From: Finegoldia magna ATCC 29328
GTDB taxonomy: Bacteria > Bacillota > Clostridia > Tissierellales > Peptoniphilaceae
Length of the DNA: 64,000 nucleotides
Direction of reading: 5' to 3'
Assembly: GCF_000010185.1 (NCBI RefSeq)
Contig: NC_010376.1
Span: 1,249,501-1,313,500, forward strand
Part shown: positions 27,607 to 36,287 of the stretch, piece after piece
Layout of the letters: the number at the start of each line of letters is the position of its first letter
Position numbering within the stretch: position 1 is the first letter of the stretch
The notes under the pieces: model-generated
The model's database searches: none
Told to the model about the DNA's origin: nothing
What the model saw: only the letters and a program-made list of their open reading frames with translations
Translations under genes and position numbers: made by a program

Positions 27607-28419
27607 CTATTTTTTGTTTTTGATTCTATTGTATCTTTCTATGTTTTGTTCATTGGACAAAAAGTCGTATGCGTTGTTAACTTCTTGGAACTTAGCAGTT
27701 GCATCCGCTGCTTTGTTTATATCAGGGTGATATTTCTTGGCAAGTTTTCTGTAATTCAATTTGATTTCGTACTTGTCTGCGTTGTATCCAACTCCCAACG
27801 TGTCACAATGTTGTTCGTAAGTTCTAACGAAATCGTCCACCGGATTTTGGTATTGGTTTTGATATCCGTATCCTTGTTGACCATAACCTTGGTTGTATCC
27901 ACCGTATTGACCTTGTTGTTGGTAGTATCCAAAATCATCGAAGCCAAATCCGTTTTGATTGAACCATTCGTTAAATCTTCTAGTCCATTCTTCTTGTTCA
28001 CGTCTTTGTCGTTCTTCACGCGCTTTTCTTTCTTCTTCTTGTTTGTTGAAGATGTATTTTTTCTTGTAATCAGAATAAGAAGTGTATTTTGTTTGTGAAT
28101 TATTGAGATAATAATCCCCGTATCCAAGTAAGAATTCAACCATAGAATATTTTACATATTTTAGATAATTGACAAATCCTTTACCTAAAATAGGAAATAT
28201 CGTTATGAACAAAACCGTAAATGTAACCCATTTGTATTTGAAAAATATATAAGGAAAGAATAATATAAATATACAACCGAAGGATAGTATGGATCCTAGT
28301 ACATACCTAAATCCCACAGTTAAATTCACCAATGTTTCTATAAATGCTATTAAAAACCCGAAAAATCCATCCAAAAATTTCGCAAATCCTTTTACGAAAC
28401 CTCCCCATGCTTTCTTCAT
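27607..28419 (-). CDS. membrane protein with C-terminal J domain (DnaJ-like co-chaperone)
   Basis: 270 residues. N-terminal half: two or three hydrophobic segments (VLGSILSFGCIFILFFPYIFF; VTFTVLFITIFPILG). A charged linker (KQEEERKAREERQRREQEEW) is followed by a Gln/Gly/Tyr-rich stretch (about 165-195, repeats of YGGYN/YGQQGYGY). The C-terminal J domain of about 60 residues holds the HPD motif in LNYRKLAKKYHPDINK, ending AYDFLSN. It probably recruits DnaK to the membrane. The J domain is C-terminal and no zinc-finger or client domain is present, unlike classical DnaJ. Divergent from the MoxR/VWA pair. Confidence 0.85.
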   Translation of the reverse strand: MKKAWGGFVKGFAKFLDGFFGFLIAFIETLVNLTVGFRYVLGSILSFGCIFILFFPYIFFKYKWVTFTVLFITIFPILGKGFVNYLKYVKYSMVEFLLGYGDYYLNNSQTKYTSYSDYKKKYIFNKQEEERKAREERQRREQEEWTRRFNEWFNQNGFGFDDFGYYQQQGQYGGYNQGYGQQGYGYQNQYQNPVDDFVRTYEQHCDTLGVGYNADKYEIKLNYRKLAKKYHPDINKAADATAKFQEVNNAYDFLSNEQNIERYNRIKNKK

Positions 28420-28499
28420 TTATTCACCTACTTCCAATTTCTTTTAATTTATTATATCATACTAATGTCACAAATTAGATAGTTTATGAAAGAGGTAAT

Positions 28500-29408
28500 A
28501 TGATTAATTTACTTGAATCACAAAATATAAATAAAAATTTAATAAAAGATGTAGAAAACTTTTTGAAGGACAATGGTGTAGATGACAAATTCAAATCCAG
28601 AATTCCTAAACCACGATTTAACTACTACGGAAAAGAAGTTTTGGAGATGGCTATAACAAGCATTTTGGAAGCGAATAATTTGCTATTGGTTGGTCCCAAA
28701 GCTACCGGCAAGAATATATTGTGCGATAATTTGGCGTATATTTTCCAAAGACCTCAATGGAATATTTCTTTTCATGTGAACACGGATTCTGAAAGTTTGA
28801 TTGGTATGGATACTTTGAAAAACGATGAAGTTATTTTCAGAGCAGGTCCAGTGTTGGAATCTTCATTAAATGGAGGTTTCTGTGTGTTTGATGAGATTAA
28901 TATGGCGAAGAACGATTCTGTTGCTATTATGCATTCCATTTTGGATTATCGTCGAATTATAGATATACCTGGTTTTGAAAAAGTAGATATACATGATAAA
29001 ACAAGATTCTTAGCTACAATGAATTACGGATACGCTGGTACGCGTGAAATCAATGAAGCGTTGTTGTCCAGATTTTTCGTCATAGATATGCCAAAAACAG
29101 ACGATAAAACTTTGAACAAGATTCTTTCAGAAGAATTTTCATTGACAGACACTGCTCAAAAAATGTTCGTCAGATTTTTCATGGATTTACAAGAAAAAAG
29201 TTTGAATTCTGAAATTTCTGGAAGATGTATCGACTTGCGTGGTTTGTTATCTTCAATCCACGCTATGAAAAGAGGTTTGAGCGTTAAATCAAGCTTAAAA
29301 CTTGGAATTGTCAATAAAACATTTGATGAATTTGAAAAAACAATCGTACAAGATATTATCGACACTATATTCAAGGACGATTTGAAACCGGAAGAGATAT
29401 TTGAATAA
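28500..29408 (+). CDS. MoxR-family AAA+ ATPase
   Basis: 302 residues. Walker A GPKATGKN near 65-72, Walker B FCVFDEINMA near 128-137, sensor region TRFLATMNYGYAG and Arg-finger region EALLSRFFVIDMP. MoxR ATPases act with VWA-domain partners as chaperones that insert cofactors or assemble complexes (family knowledge). The stop codon overlaps the start of the VWA gene (TAATG), so the two are translationally coupled. GAGGT ribosome binding site 4 nt before the ATG. Confidence 0.85.
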   Translation: MINLLESQNINKNLIKDVENFLKDNGVDDKFKSRIPKPRFNYYGKEVLEMAITSILEANNLLLVGPKATGKNILCDNLAYIFQRPQWNISFHVNTDSESLIGMDTLKNDEVIFRAGPVLESSLNGGFCVFDEINMAKNDSVAIMHSILDYRRIIDIPGFEKVDIHDKTRFLATMNYGYAGTREINEALLSRFFVIDMPKTDDKTLNKILSEEFSLTDTAQKMFVRFFMDLQEKSLNSEISGRCIDLRGLLSSIHAMKRGLSVKSSLKLGIVNKTFDEFEKTIVQDIIDTIFKDDLKPEEIFE

Positions 29409-31093
29409 TGGAAGATTCAAGGTCCAAAAATCTATTTTGGTTGTTGAGTGAAGATTACAACATTAACCCCAATTTGGATTTTATTACAAAAGAAAATGTC
29501 AATTCAGAGATTTTTCAGACTGCGCTTTTTGGATTTGCCCACAGATTTTACGATATTAATTCTGTTATGAAAATAATAGATAACGTGTCAAATAAAAAGG
29601 ATATTTTCACGATTTTAATGATAATTTTAGACAACAATCTAAAAGGTAAAATGTTAAGCGAAAGAAATGGGCTTGGGGATTTTGACAGGTTACAAAAATT
29701 ATACTATTTTGACAAGTATTATAGGTCCAATCCGCAAAATATTTCTGAAGAATTGGAAAAATATCACTACACTGATAAGCCCTGGACAACTACCAAATCG
29801 ATTAGAGAAATCTTGATGTTGACTAGAACAAAGTGCAATGATAGCTTATCTTTGATAAATCTTTTGATTGAGATTGTAAATAAATATTTCTACTCATACA
29901 AGACAATCTCTGATAATGATAATTTTGAAAAGATAAAAAAAGAAATCAAACCAGTTACCCAGAAAACTAATCAGAAAATTATAACAAAACAAGAAAATGT
30001 ATCTCAACTCGAAAAATATTCCATAGGATCACAAGAATTTACTGAAGATTTGTACAAATTATTGGAAGATGAAGATGTAGACAACGACTCTTCAACTCAA
30101 AAAACTTCCCGTACCAAAGATGTTCACACCAATATCGAAAGATTGTACGGAAAAAGTATCGTTGATCAATCTATTTTGAATTCTTTGAAAAATAAACTGT
30201 CTACCGATATTCATTCTGATATAAATTTCCACATAGTGAATGCCAATTCTACTAGAATTGAAAACTACAGAACGAATCTTTTGGTAGAGTCTTACAATGA
30301 GAATGTTAAACATTTTGAGAAAAATATCCTCATATACAATCGTCAAGTCAATGTTTTAAGTGAAATGTTAAAACTTGCTCTTCTCAAAAATGAAGATGAT
30401 GATGTCAGAAGGTCGACGTTCGGAACTATCGATATCAAAAGAGCATGGCGTCACACCAAACTAAACGACAATAAGATTTTTAACAAAATCTACAAAAACG
30501 AAAACAGTCCAATGTCTGTGGATTTGTTATTGGATATGTCTGCAAGTCAAAGTGAGAAGAAGGAAATTATAGCAGCACAAGCTTATGTTATAACGAAAGC
30601 ATTAAGTGATTTGTCCATAAAAGTTCGTGTACTTGGTTTTCAAAATATGTACGATTATTTGATAATTACAAAATTCAAGGACTACGACGAGCAAAACTGC
30701 AAAAATATTTTTCATTATCATCCAGAAGGCTCAAATAGAGACGGATTGGCACTCAAATTTATGAGAAATATTATGACGGAACAAATGGAGTCCAAACTTT
30801 TGATAATGCTAACAGATGGCAAGCCAAACAATATCGTAAATCTCAATTTTGTCGGCAAAACCAGATTTAAAGCGCAAGATTACGTCGGAGATTTGGCAGT
30901 AAAAGACACTGCAAAAGAAGTGTTCTTGACTAGAATGCAAAAAATAAAATTACTAGGTGTGTTCACTGGATCACAAGACGATTTGACTTTTGAGAAGGAA
31001 ATCTTCACTAATGATTTCTGCTACATTAAATCTCCTGAAATGTTCAGCAAGACCGTCGGCTCATTCATCAAAAATATAATATCTAATATGTAA
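29408..31093 (+). CDS. VWA-domain protein, MoxR partner (NorD/CobT-like)
   Basis: 561 residues. The C-terminal VWA domain starts near residue 370 with the MIDAS motif DMSAS (about 376-380), with LTDGKPNN near 469 contributing the second half of the site. The N-terminal 360 residues are helical and charged, with an acidic low-complexity stretch around 218-240. The NorD/CobT-type arrangement (large helical part, C-terminal VWA) suggests a metal-dependent chaperone complex with the upstream MoxR. The target is unknown; the divergent membrane J protein is a neighbour of interest. Confidence 0.8.
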   Translation: MEDSRSKNLFWLLSEDYNINPNLDFITKENVNSEIFQTALFGFAHRFYDINSVMKIIDNVSNKKDIFTILMIILDNNLKGKMLSERNGLGDFDRLQKLYYFDKYYRSNPQNISEELEKYHYTDKPWTTTKSIREILMLTRTKCNDSLSLINLLIEIVNKYFYSYKTISDNDNFEKIKKEIKPVTQKTNQKIITKQENVSQLEKYSIGSQEFTEDLYKLLEDEDVDNDSSTQKTSRTKDVHTNIERLYGKSIVDQSILNSLKNKLSTDIHSDINFHIVNANSTRIENYRTNLLVESYNENVKHFEKNILIYNRQVNVLSEMLKLALLKNEDDDVRRSTFGTIDIKRAWRHTKLNDNKIFNKIYKNENSPMSVDLLLDMSASQSEKKEIIAAQAYVITKALSDLSIKVRVLGFQNMYDYLIITKFKDYDEQNCKNIFHYHPEGSNRDGLALKFMRNIMTEQMESKLLIMLTDGKPNNIVNLNFVGKTRFKAQDYVGDLAVKDTAKEVFLTRMQKIKLLGVFTGSQDDLTFEKEIFTNDFCYIKSPEMFSKTVGSFIKNIISNM

Positions 31094-31107
31094 TTAATTG
31101 CAAAACG

Positions 31108-31140
31108 AAACCGTTAGAACCACAAGATTCTAACGGTTTA
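31108..31140. terminator. bidirectional terminator between the VWA gene and nrdG
   Basis: 12-bp perfect stem (31108-31119 with 31128-31139) and 8-nt loop; a weak T-rich tail on the plus strand. It sits 1 nt beyond the nrdG stop. Confidence 0.75.
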
Positions 31141-31141
31141 T

Positions 31142-31642
31142 TTATAATTTATTTTCATCAACTAATATGATTTTATCCATTGTCGTTTTGTTCAAATCAA
31201 TCAATCTTTGATTTGAAGATCCGCGAAACTTCAATCGTAAATCTTTTAATTCTTCAACAAATCTTCCATCAACAAGTACATCGCACATGTCCAATAGTTT
31301 TTTGCAGTTTTGTTTTTGAGAAAGTGTTTCGTAAGTATATCCAGAAAATATCCAGATACTTTTGTTCGTGTTTTCTCTGATTTTTCCCACAATTTCTATT
31401 AAATCATCGCATGATTCGAATGGTTCTCCGCCTAAAATTGTAAGTCCATCAATTTCTTCTTGGTTCAAATAATCTATTATTTGATTGGTCTGCGTATCGG
31501 TCCATTTGTCTCCAAAATTTGGATCTTGATATTCCTTGTTAAAACAATTCTTGCAGTTGAGGCTGCATCCTGTTACAAAAAACGTGCACCTAATTCCAGG
31601 GCCGTTTGCCACATCGTATTGTCTGATTTGTGCGTAGTTCAT
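31142..31642 (-). CDS. nrdG: anaerobic ribonucleotide reductase activating protein NrdG
   Basis: 166 residues. Radical-SAM CxxxCxxC is in FFVTGCSLNCKNCFNKEYQD, with the downstream SAM-binding glycine motif TILGGEPFE. It generates the glycyl radical on NrdD. Its start overlaps the nrdD stop by 1 nt (TAATG), the usual nrdDG arrangement. Confidence 0.93.
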   Translation of the reverse strand: MNYAQIRQYDVANGPGIRCTFFVTGCSLNCKNCFNKEYQDPNFGDKWTDTQTNQIIDYLNQEEIDGLTILGGEPFESCDDLIEIVGKIRENTNKSIWIFSGYTYETLSQKQNCKKLLDMCDVLVDGRFVEELKDLRLKFRGSSNQRLIDLNKTTMDKIILVDENKL

Positions 31643-33765
31643 TAAATGTGTAATACCCTATCTTTGATTTCTTTTGTTCTTCCTTCATTCCAGAAGTTTT
31701 CTCCAAGATATCCACAAGTTCTTCTAACAACATTCATCGTAGCATGGTCTTTGTTTCCACATTGTGGACATTGCCAATCGCCATCTTCGTTGATTGTAAT
31801 TTCTCCATCGAAACCGCAATTTTGGCAATAGTCGCTTTTAGTGTTGAATTCTGCGTATTGGATATTATCGTAAATGTATTTGACAAGAGTTTCCAAAGCT
31901 TTCAAATTTTTGCTCATATTTGGAATTTCTACATACGAAATACATCCGCCTGATGATTTGTCTTGGAATTTAGATTCAAATGAGAATTTTTCAAAAGCAG
32001 ATATGTTTTCTCTTACATCAACGTGGAATGAGTTTGTGTAGTAGCCTTTATCTGTTATATTTTCAATTACTCCGAATCTTTCCCTGTCGATGCTATTAAA
32101 TCTGTGAGTTAAACTTTCTGCTGGAGTTCCATACAAAGCAAATCCTAGGTTAGTTTCTTTCTTCCATTGTTTTATTTTTTCATTCATGATATCCATTATT
32201 TTCATTGCAAATTCTTTGCCTTTTGGAGTTGTGTGGCTTTCGCCAATAGTCAACAATGTTGCTTCATAAATTCCAATATAACCCAAAGTTACAGTCGCAT
32301 ATCCACCTATCAATAGATCTTTAATTGGTGTGTGTGGTTGAAGTCTTGCGATAGCTCCGTGTTGCCAATGGATTGGAGAAGAATCACTTGTTACATCTTT
32401 TAGTAAATCGTAACGCAACACTCCAGCTCGTTTGCACATTTCTAATCTTTTGTCTAATATTTCGAAGAATTTGTCTTCATCTCCATCCGCCAAGATTCCG
32501 ATTTGTGGTAAATTAATCGTAACCACACCGATATTAAATCTACCTTCAAATTGATAGTTTCCATGTTCATCTTGCCATGGAGACAAGAACGCTCTACATC
32601 CCATTGGACTGAACACATTTCCTTCGTAGTTTTCTCTCATTTTCTTAGCTGAAATGTAATCTGGATACATTCTCTTAGCTGTACAACGAATTGCAAGTGA
32701 AGTCAAATGATAAAATTCGCTGTCCTTGTGAATGTTATTTTCATCCAAAACGTAAATTAATTTAGGGAATGCTGGTGTAACATACACTCCTGCTTCGTTC
32801 TTGATTCCTTGAATTCTTTGCTTCAAAATTTCTTCAATTATCTTCGCAGTTTCTTCCTTGTATTCATCGTGATCTTCAATAAACATAAACAAAGTCACAA
32901 ATGGAGCTTGTCCATTGGAAGTCATCAATGTATTGATTTGATATTGAATTGTTTGAATTCCTGATTCCAAATCTTTTTGAGTCATCTTATCAGCCATTTT
33001 TTCAGCCATATCGATATCTCCAAGAGTTTCAATGCACAAGTTCAAATTCTTTTCGTAAGATTTTCTCAAATATTTTGACAAACATCTAATGTCGATACTT
33101 TGACCGCCATATTGATTACTTGCAATTTGTGCGATTATTTGAGTCATTACATTACAAGCAACTTGGAATGATTTTGGTGATTCGATTAACTTACCATTTA
33201 CAACAGTTCCCTTGTCAAGCATATCCTTCATATTTACAAGACAACAGTTAAACATTGGTTGGATTATGTAATCCATATCGTGAAGATGAATTGCCCCTTC
33301 ATCGTGTGCTTGAAGCAAATCTTGTGGAATAAGCTTTCTTCTTGCAATATCCTTGCTAACTTCACCAGCGATTAAATCTCTTTGAGTAGAAGCTATCACT
33401 GCATTTTTGTTGGAGTTTTCTTCTAACAAATCCTTGTTACTTTCTTCCAACAAACCGATTATACTTTCATCAGTAGTGTTAGTTTCTCTCTTATATTTTT
33501 GTACGGCTTTGTAGTTTTCGTAAGCTCTTGCCGTAGCGGGATTGTTATACTGAATTAACTTATAATACACTTGGTCTTCGATATCAGTAATACTCAAAAC
33601 TTTTCCAATCGTTTTGGCATATCCTTCAATTTCTTTGGCGATTTTCTCAGCCAAATTCTCCTCGTAAATTCCTGTACTACTATTCATAGCTTTTTCTATC
33701 GCAACGACAATTTTCTTAGCATCAAATTCAACTTGCCTTCCGTCTCTTTTTTCTACAGTTAACAT
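31642..33765 (-). CDS. nrdD: anaerobic (class III) ribonucleoside-triphosphate reductase NrdD
   Basis: 707 residues. An N-terminal ATP-cone (LTVEKRDGRQVEFDAKKIVVAIEKAM) senses ATP/dATP. The catalytic barrel includes NCCLVNMKDML and SPMGCRAFLSPW. A C-terminal zinc site has YCQNCGFDG and WQCPQCG, and the glycyl-radical motif RTCGYLGENFW is near the end. It reduces NTPs to dNTPs anaerobically. Controlled by a promoter with two NrdR-box-like sites. A good GGAG site lies before the ATG. Confidence 0.95.
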   Translation of the reverse strand: MLTVEKRDGRQVEFDAKKIVVAIEKAMNSSTGIYEENLAEKIAKEIEGYAKTIGKVLSITDIEDQVYYKLIQYNNPATARAYENYKAVQKYKRETNTTDESIIGLLEESNKDLLEENSNKNAVIASTQRDLIAGEVSKDIARRKLIPQDLLQAHDEGAIHLHDMDYIIQPMFNCCLVNMKDMLDKGTVVNGKLIESPKSFQVACNVMTQIIAQIASNQYGGQSIDIRCLSKYLRKSYEKNLNLCIETLGDIDMAEKMADKMTQKDLESGIQTIQYQINTLMTSNGQAPFVTLFMFIEDHDEYKEETAKIIEEILKQRIQGIKNEAGVYVTPAFPKLIYVLDENNIHKDSEFYHLTSLAIRCTAKRMYPDYISAKKMRENYEGNVFSPMGCRAFLSPWQDEHGNYQFEGRFNIGVVTINLPQIGILADGDEDKFFEILDKRLEMCKRAGVLRYDLLKDVTSDSSPIHWQHGAIARLQPHTPIKDLLIGGYATVTLGYIGIYEATLLTIGESHTTPKGKEFAMKIMDIMNEKIKQWKKETNLGFALYGTPAESLTHRFNSIDRERFGVIENITDKGYYTNSFHVDVRENISAFEKFSFESKFQDKSSGGCISYVEIPNMSKNLKALETLVKYIYDNIQYAEFNTKSDYCQNCGFDGEITINEDGDWQCPQCGNKDHATMNVVRRTCGYLGENFWNEGRTKEIKDRVLHI

Positions 33766-33836
33766 TTTTAACTCCTCTTCTCTTTCCTTTTTATATTAAT
33801 AAAATCAAATTTTTGTTCTTTTTTACTACTGCTTCA

Positions 33837-33864
33837 TTATATCAAATACTACAGATAGTATCAA
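33837..33864 (-). promoter_or_regulatory. promoter of nrdDG
   Basis: TTGATA (33859-33864), 16-nt spacer and perfect TATAAT (33837-33842) on the minus strand. The spacer is covered by the proximal NrdR-like box. Confidence 0.65.
33846..33861. promoter_or_regulatory. proximal NrdR-box-like site
   Basis: ATACTACAGATAGTAT: 12 of 16 positions match the palindrome ACACTATATATAGTGT that I use as an NrdR-box reference. It lies between the -35 and -10 boxes of nrdDG, a repressing position. Confidence 0.6.
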
Positions 33865-33888
33865 TATGTGGGTTTTTGATTTTTATTC

Positions 33889-33904
33889 ATACTATATATA
33901 GTTA
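33889..33904. promoter_or_regulatory. distal NrdR-box-like site
   Basis: ATACTATATATAGTTA: 13 of 16 positions match the same reference palindrome. It is 43 bp from the proximal site, about four helical turns, as expected for paired NrdR boxes. Confidence 0.65.
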
Positions 33905-33920
33905 GTAGGAATTAAAACAT

Positions 33921-33948
33921 TAAAAAAGCACCTTCTCAAAAAGGTGCT
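33921..33948 (-). terminator. terminator of the ctpA-deacetylase transcript
   Basis: AGCACCTT/AAGGTGCT stem (33941-33948 with 33928-33935) with T tract on the minus strand. Confidence 0.85.
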
Positions 33949-34001
33949 CTGTATAATAATTTAATTGTGGCAAATTTAAGCTAATATTTATTATTTTAAA
34001 A

Positions 34002-34961
34002 TTATTTTAAAATTCCAAATTCATATCCCTTATCTTTAAAATTTTTAATAATTGCTGTAAGTGAATCAACAGTTAGTTGTTTTCCTGGTGCATCGTGACA
34101 CAAAACTACAACTAAATCTTGCTCAGCTTGATAAGTTAATGAAGTATTTGCAAATTCAACCATGCCTTCCACAGTCGTAGGTCTTCTGCTTTTTGGTTCT
34201 GCATCTCCAACCAAACTGTTCCAGTCTATCCAGTGAATTCCCAAAGATTCCAATGCTTCATCGCCTGGTTTTAATTGTTTCCAACTCATGTGTCCACCTG
34301 GATATCTCCACACGCTTGTTTTAAAATCTGGACCAAGAACATCTTGCAATGCTTTTTGTGCCATTTCTGCTTCCTTTTTAATTCTATCAGCGTTTGCAAC
34401 TCTTCCTGGATATAATTTTGAATAATCGTGTTCAAAAGAGTGAAGGGCAATTGCGTGGCCTTCATTTATTTGGCGTTCCAAAATATCTTTGGTATCTTGT
34501 GAAACATGCTTACCAACCACAAAAAATGTAGCAGGAACATTTTCTTTCTTTAATATATCCAAAACTTGTGGAGTTATGCTGTGGTTTGGGCCATCATCAA
34601 AAGTCAAGAAACAAATTTTTTTGTTGTCTGTGTTTTTGACATAACCTTCAGATTTTGTAGGTCTAATAAATTGACTAATTTTCTTCGCATCATAAGCATA
34701 AGAATCTGCTTTTAAAATATGATTTGAACCCTTAATTAATTTATTAGGATCTGGTTTTTGCTCTTCTTTTTTATCAGCAGTTTTTTTGCTTGATTTCTTA
34801 GAAGAACTCTCAGCTACTTTTGGATTAAGACTTTGTTCGCTGTTGGCCACTTTTACTGCAATAAAACTTCCTACAGCCAACACAAAAACCAAAAGAACTA
34901 TTGAGTTGATTATTTTTTTTCTTCTCTTGCGTTTTCTTCTCGCTTCTCTTTCTTCTCTCAT
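34002..34961 (-). CDS. membrane-anchored polysaccharide deacetylase (NodB domain)
   Basis: 319 residues. A very basic N-terminus (REEREARRKRKRRKK) and one membrane helix (IINSIVLLVFVLAVGSFIAV) are followed by a Lys/Ser-rich linker and a NodB domain from about residue 110. Motif 1 is FLTFDDGPNHS (catalytic Asp and metal-binding Asp), motif 2 is ALHSFEHDY (two metal-binding His), then RYPGGHMSW, and a C-terminal VVLCHDAPG. It likely de-N-acetylates peptidoglycan on the outer face, as lysozyme-resistance enzymes do. 8 nt after the ctpA gene. Confidence 0.88.
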   Translation of the reverse strand: MREEREARRKRKRRKKIINSIVLLVFVLAVGSFIAVKVANSEQSLNPKVAESSSKKSSKKTADKKEEQKPDPNKLIKGSNHILKADSYAYDAKKISQFIRPTKSEGYVKNTDNKKICFLTFDDGPNHSITPQVLDILKKENVPATFFVVGKHVSQDTKDILERQINEGHAIALHSFEHDYSKLYPGRVANADRIKKEAEMAQKALQDVLGPDFKTSVWRYPGGHMSWKQLKPGDEALESLGIHWIDWNSLVGDAEPKSRRPTTVEGMVEFANTSLTYQAEQDLVVVLCHDAPGKQLTVDSLTAIIKNFKDKGYEFGILK

Positions 34962-34969
34962 AATATCTC

Positions 34970-36145
34970 CTATTTTTTATTTAAAATCTCTAAAGCTTTT
35001 TGAAGTTGGTTATCTTCTTTCATATACTCAACTCCAATTCCCTTTGCCTTTTCGTTCAACTTGATAACAACGTCTGGTGTAATTCCTTGCTTGTGAATTT
35101 TGTTACCCTTTGGTGAAAAATACTCGCTAATTGTAAGCTTCAATCCCTCGCCTTTTTCCATCGGAATAATCGTTTGAACAATACCCTTTCCGAAAGTTTT
35201 CTCTCCGACAATCGTAGCTTTCTTGTAATCCTTCAAAGCCCCCGTCAAAATCTCAGATGCAGATGCACTTGAACCATTCACAAGAACTACCATTGGTAAA
35301 TTTTGTTCTGAAGCATCACTTTTTTGAATATCCTCTTTTTTATTCTTATCTACAGTCTTCACTATAACTCCTTTTGGAAGAAGATAGTCTGCTATTTTAA
35401 CCGTAGAATCCAACAAACCACCAGGGTTGTTACGCAAATCCAAAACAATTGATTTCACATTTTGTTTTTTCAAATTTTCGTATTGTTCAATAAATTCCTT
35501 ATCAGTTTTTCTGTCAAATTGAGTTATGTTGATATATCCAATATCTCCAATTTTTTGAGAATTAACAGTAGTCAAACTAATCATACGACGCGTAATATTT
35601 ACATCAAAAATCTTACTTGTTTTGTTCTCCATTCTGGCAATAGTAAGCTTCACATCTGTATTAGGCTTACCCTTCATCACCTTTACAGCATCATTCATTT
35701 GAGATGCGTTGTAATCCTTGCCGTTAATTTTAAGTATAATATCATCTTTTTTGATGCCTTTTTCAAAAGCTGGACTGCCTTTAATAGCGCTAACAACAGT
35801 TATTGCGCCGGTTTCAGAAGGAGTAACCACAATTCCAACACCTGCATATTCTCCTTCGGTTTGTTGATTCAAACTATCCATCTCTTCCTTAGTCAAAAAC
35901 TCAGAATAAGGATCTCCCAAAGCTTTTACATAACCTTCAACAGCTCCTTCTTGTTGCTTGTTCTTGTCTATATCAAAAAGATAATATTGGTCAATTAAGT
36001 TTTCAATCTTATTGATCTTCGCTAGTGGAATACCATTTTCATTGGCAATCGCAGTTCTTTTTCCCGTAGCATTTCCTACAGAAAAACTTAGATACACCAA
36101 TAAGCAAAGCCCCAATCCAATAAAAACTTTTTTTAATGTCTTCAT
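34970..36145 (-). CDS. ctpA: C-terminal processing protease CtpA (S41A, PDZ domain)
   Basis: 391 residues. An N-terminal signal or anchor helix (VFIGLGLCLLVYLSFSVG), the cap-domain start YVKALGDPYSEFLT, a PDZ domain (about 95-180: GVGIVVTPSETGAITVVSAIKGSPAFEKGI), then the S41 core with NGSSASASEILTGALKDY (catalytic Ser) and VGEKTFGKGIVQ (catalytic Lys in FGKG). This is the canonical Ser/Lys dyad, in contrast to the paralog family that follows upstream. It likely trims C-termini of extracytoplasmic proteins. In an operon with the deacetylase. Confidence 0.93.
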   Translation of the reverse strand: MKTLKKVFIGLGLCLLVYLSFSVGNATGKRTAIANENGIPLAKINKIENLIDQYYLFDIDKNKQQEGAVEGYVKALGDPYSEFLTKEEMDSLNQQTEGEYAGVGIVVTPSETGAITVVSAIKGSPAFEKGIKKDDIILKINGKDYNASQMNDAVKVMKGKPNTDVKLTIARMENKTSKIFDVNITRRMISLTTVNSQKIGDIGYINITQFDRKTDKEFIEQYENLKKQNVKSIVLDLRNNPGGLLDSTVKIADYLLPKGVIVKTVDKNKKEDIQKSDASEQNLPMVVLVNGSSASASEILTGALKDYKKATIVGEKTFGKGIVQTIIPMEKGEGLKLTISEYFSPKGNKIHKQGITPDVVIKLNEKAKGIGVEYMKEDNQLQKALEILNKK

Positions 36146-36168
36146 AAATCACCTCTTAACTAATATAT

Positions 36169-36177
36169 AGTATAACA
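36169..36177 (-). promoter_or_regulatory. extended -10 promoter of ctpA
   Basis: TGTTATACT (TG plus TATACT) 24 nt before the start codon; no clear -35. Confidence 0.5.
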
Positions 36178-36237
36178 GATTAACGATTTTTTGTATTAAA
36201 ATTGAGTTACAATTTGTCTAAGATTATTGGGCTTTTA

Positions 36238-36276
36238 ATAAAAAATATCCCCTTTTAATAAATAAAAGAAGATATT
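36238..36276 (-). terminator. terminator of the first S41-like gene pair
   Basis: 13-bp stem (36264-36276 with 36244-36256, including two G-U pairs) and a T tract, 11 nt after the stop codon at 36288. Confidence 0.75.
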
Positions 36277-36287
36277 AATTACATTAT

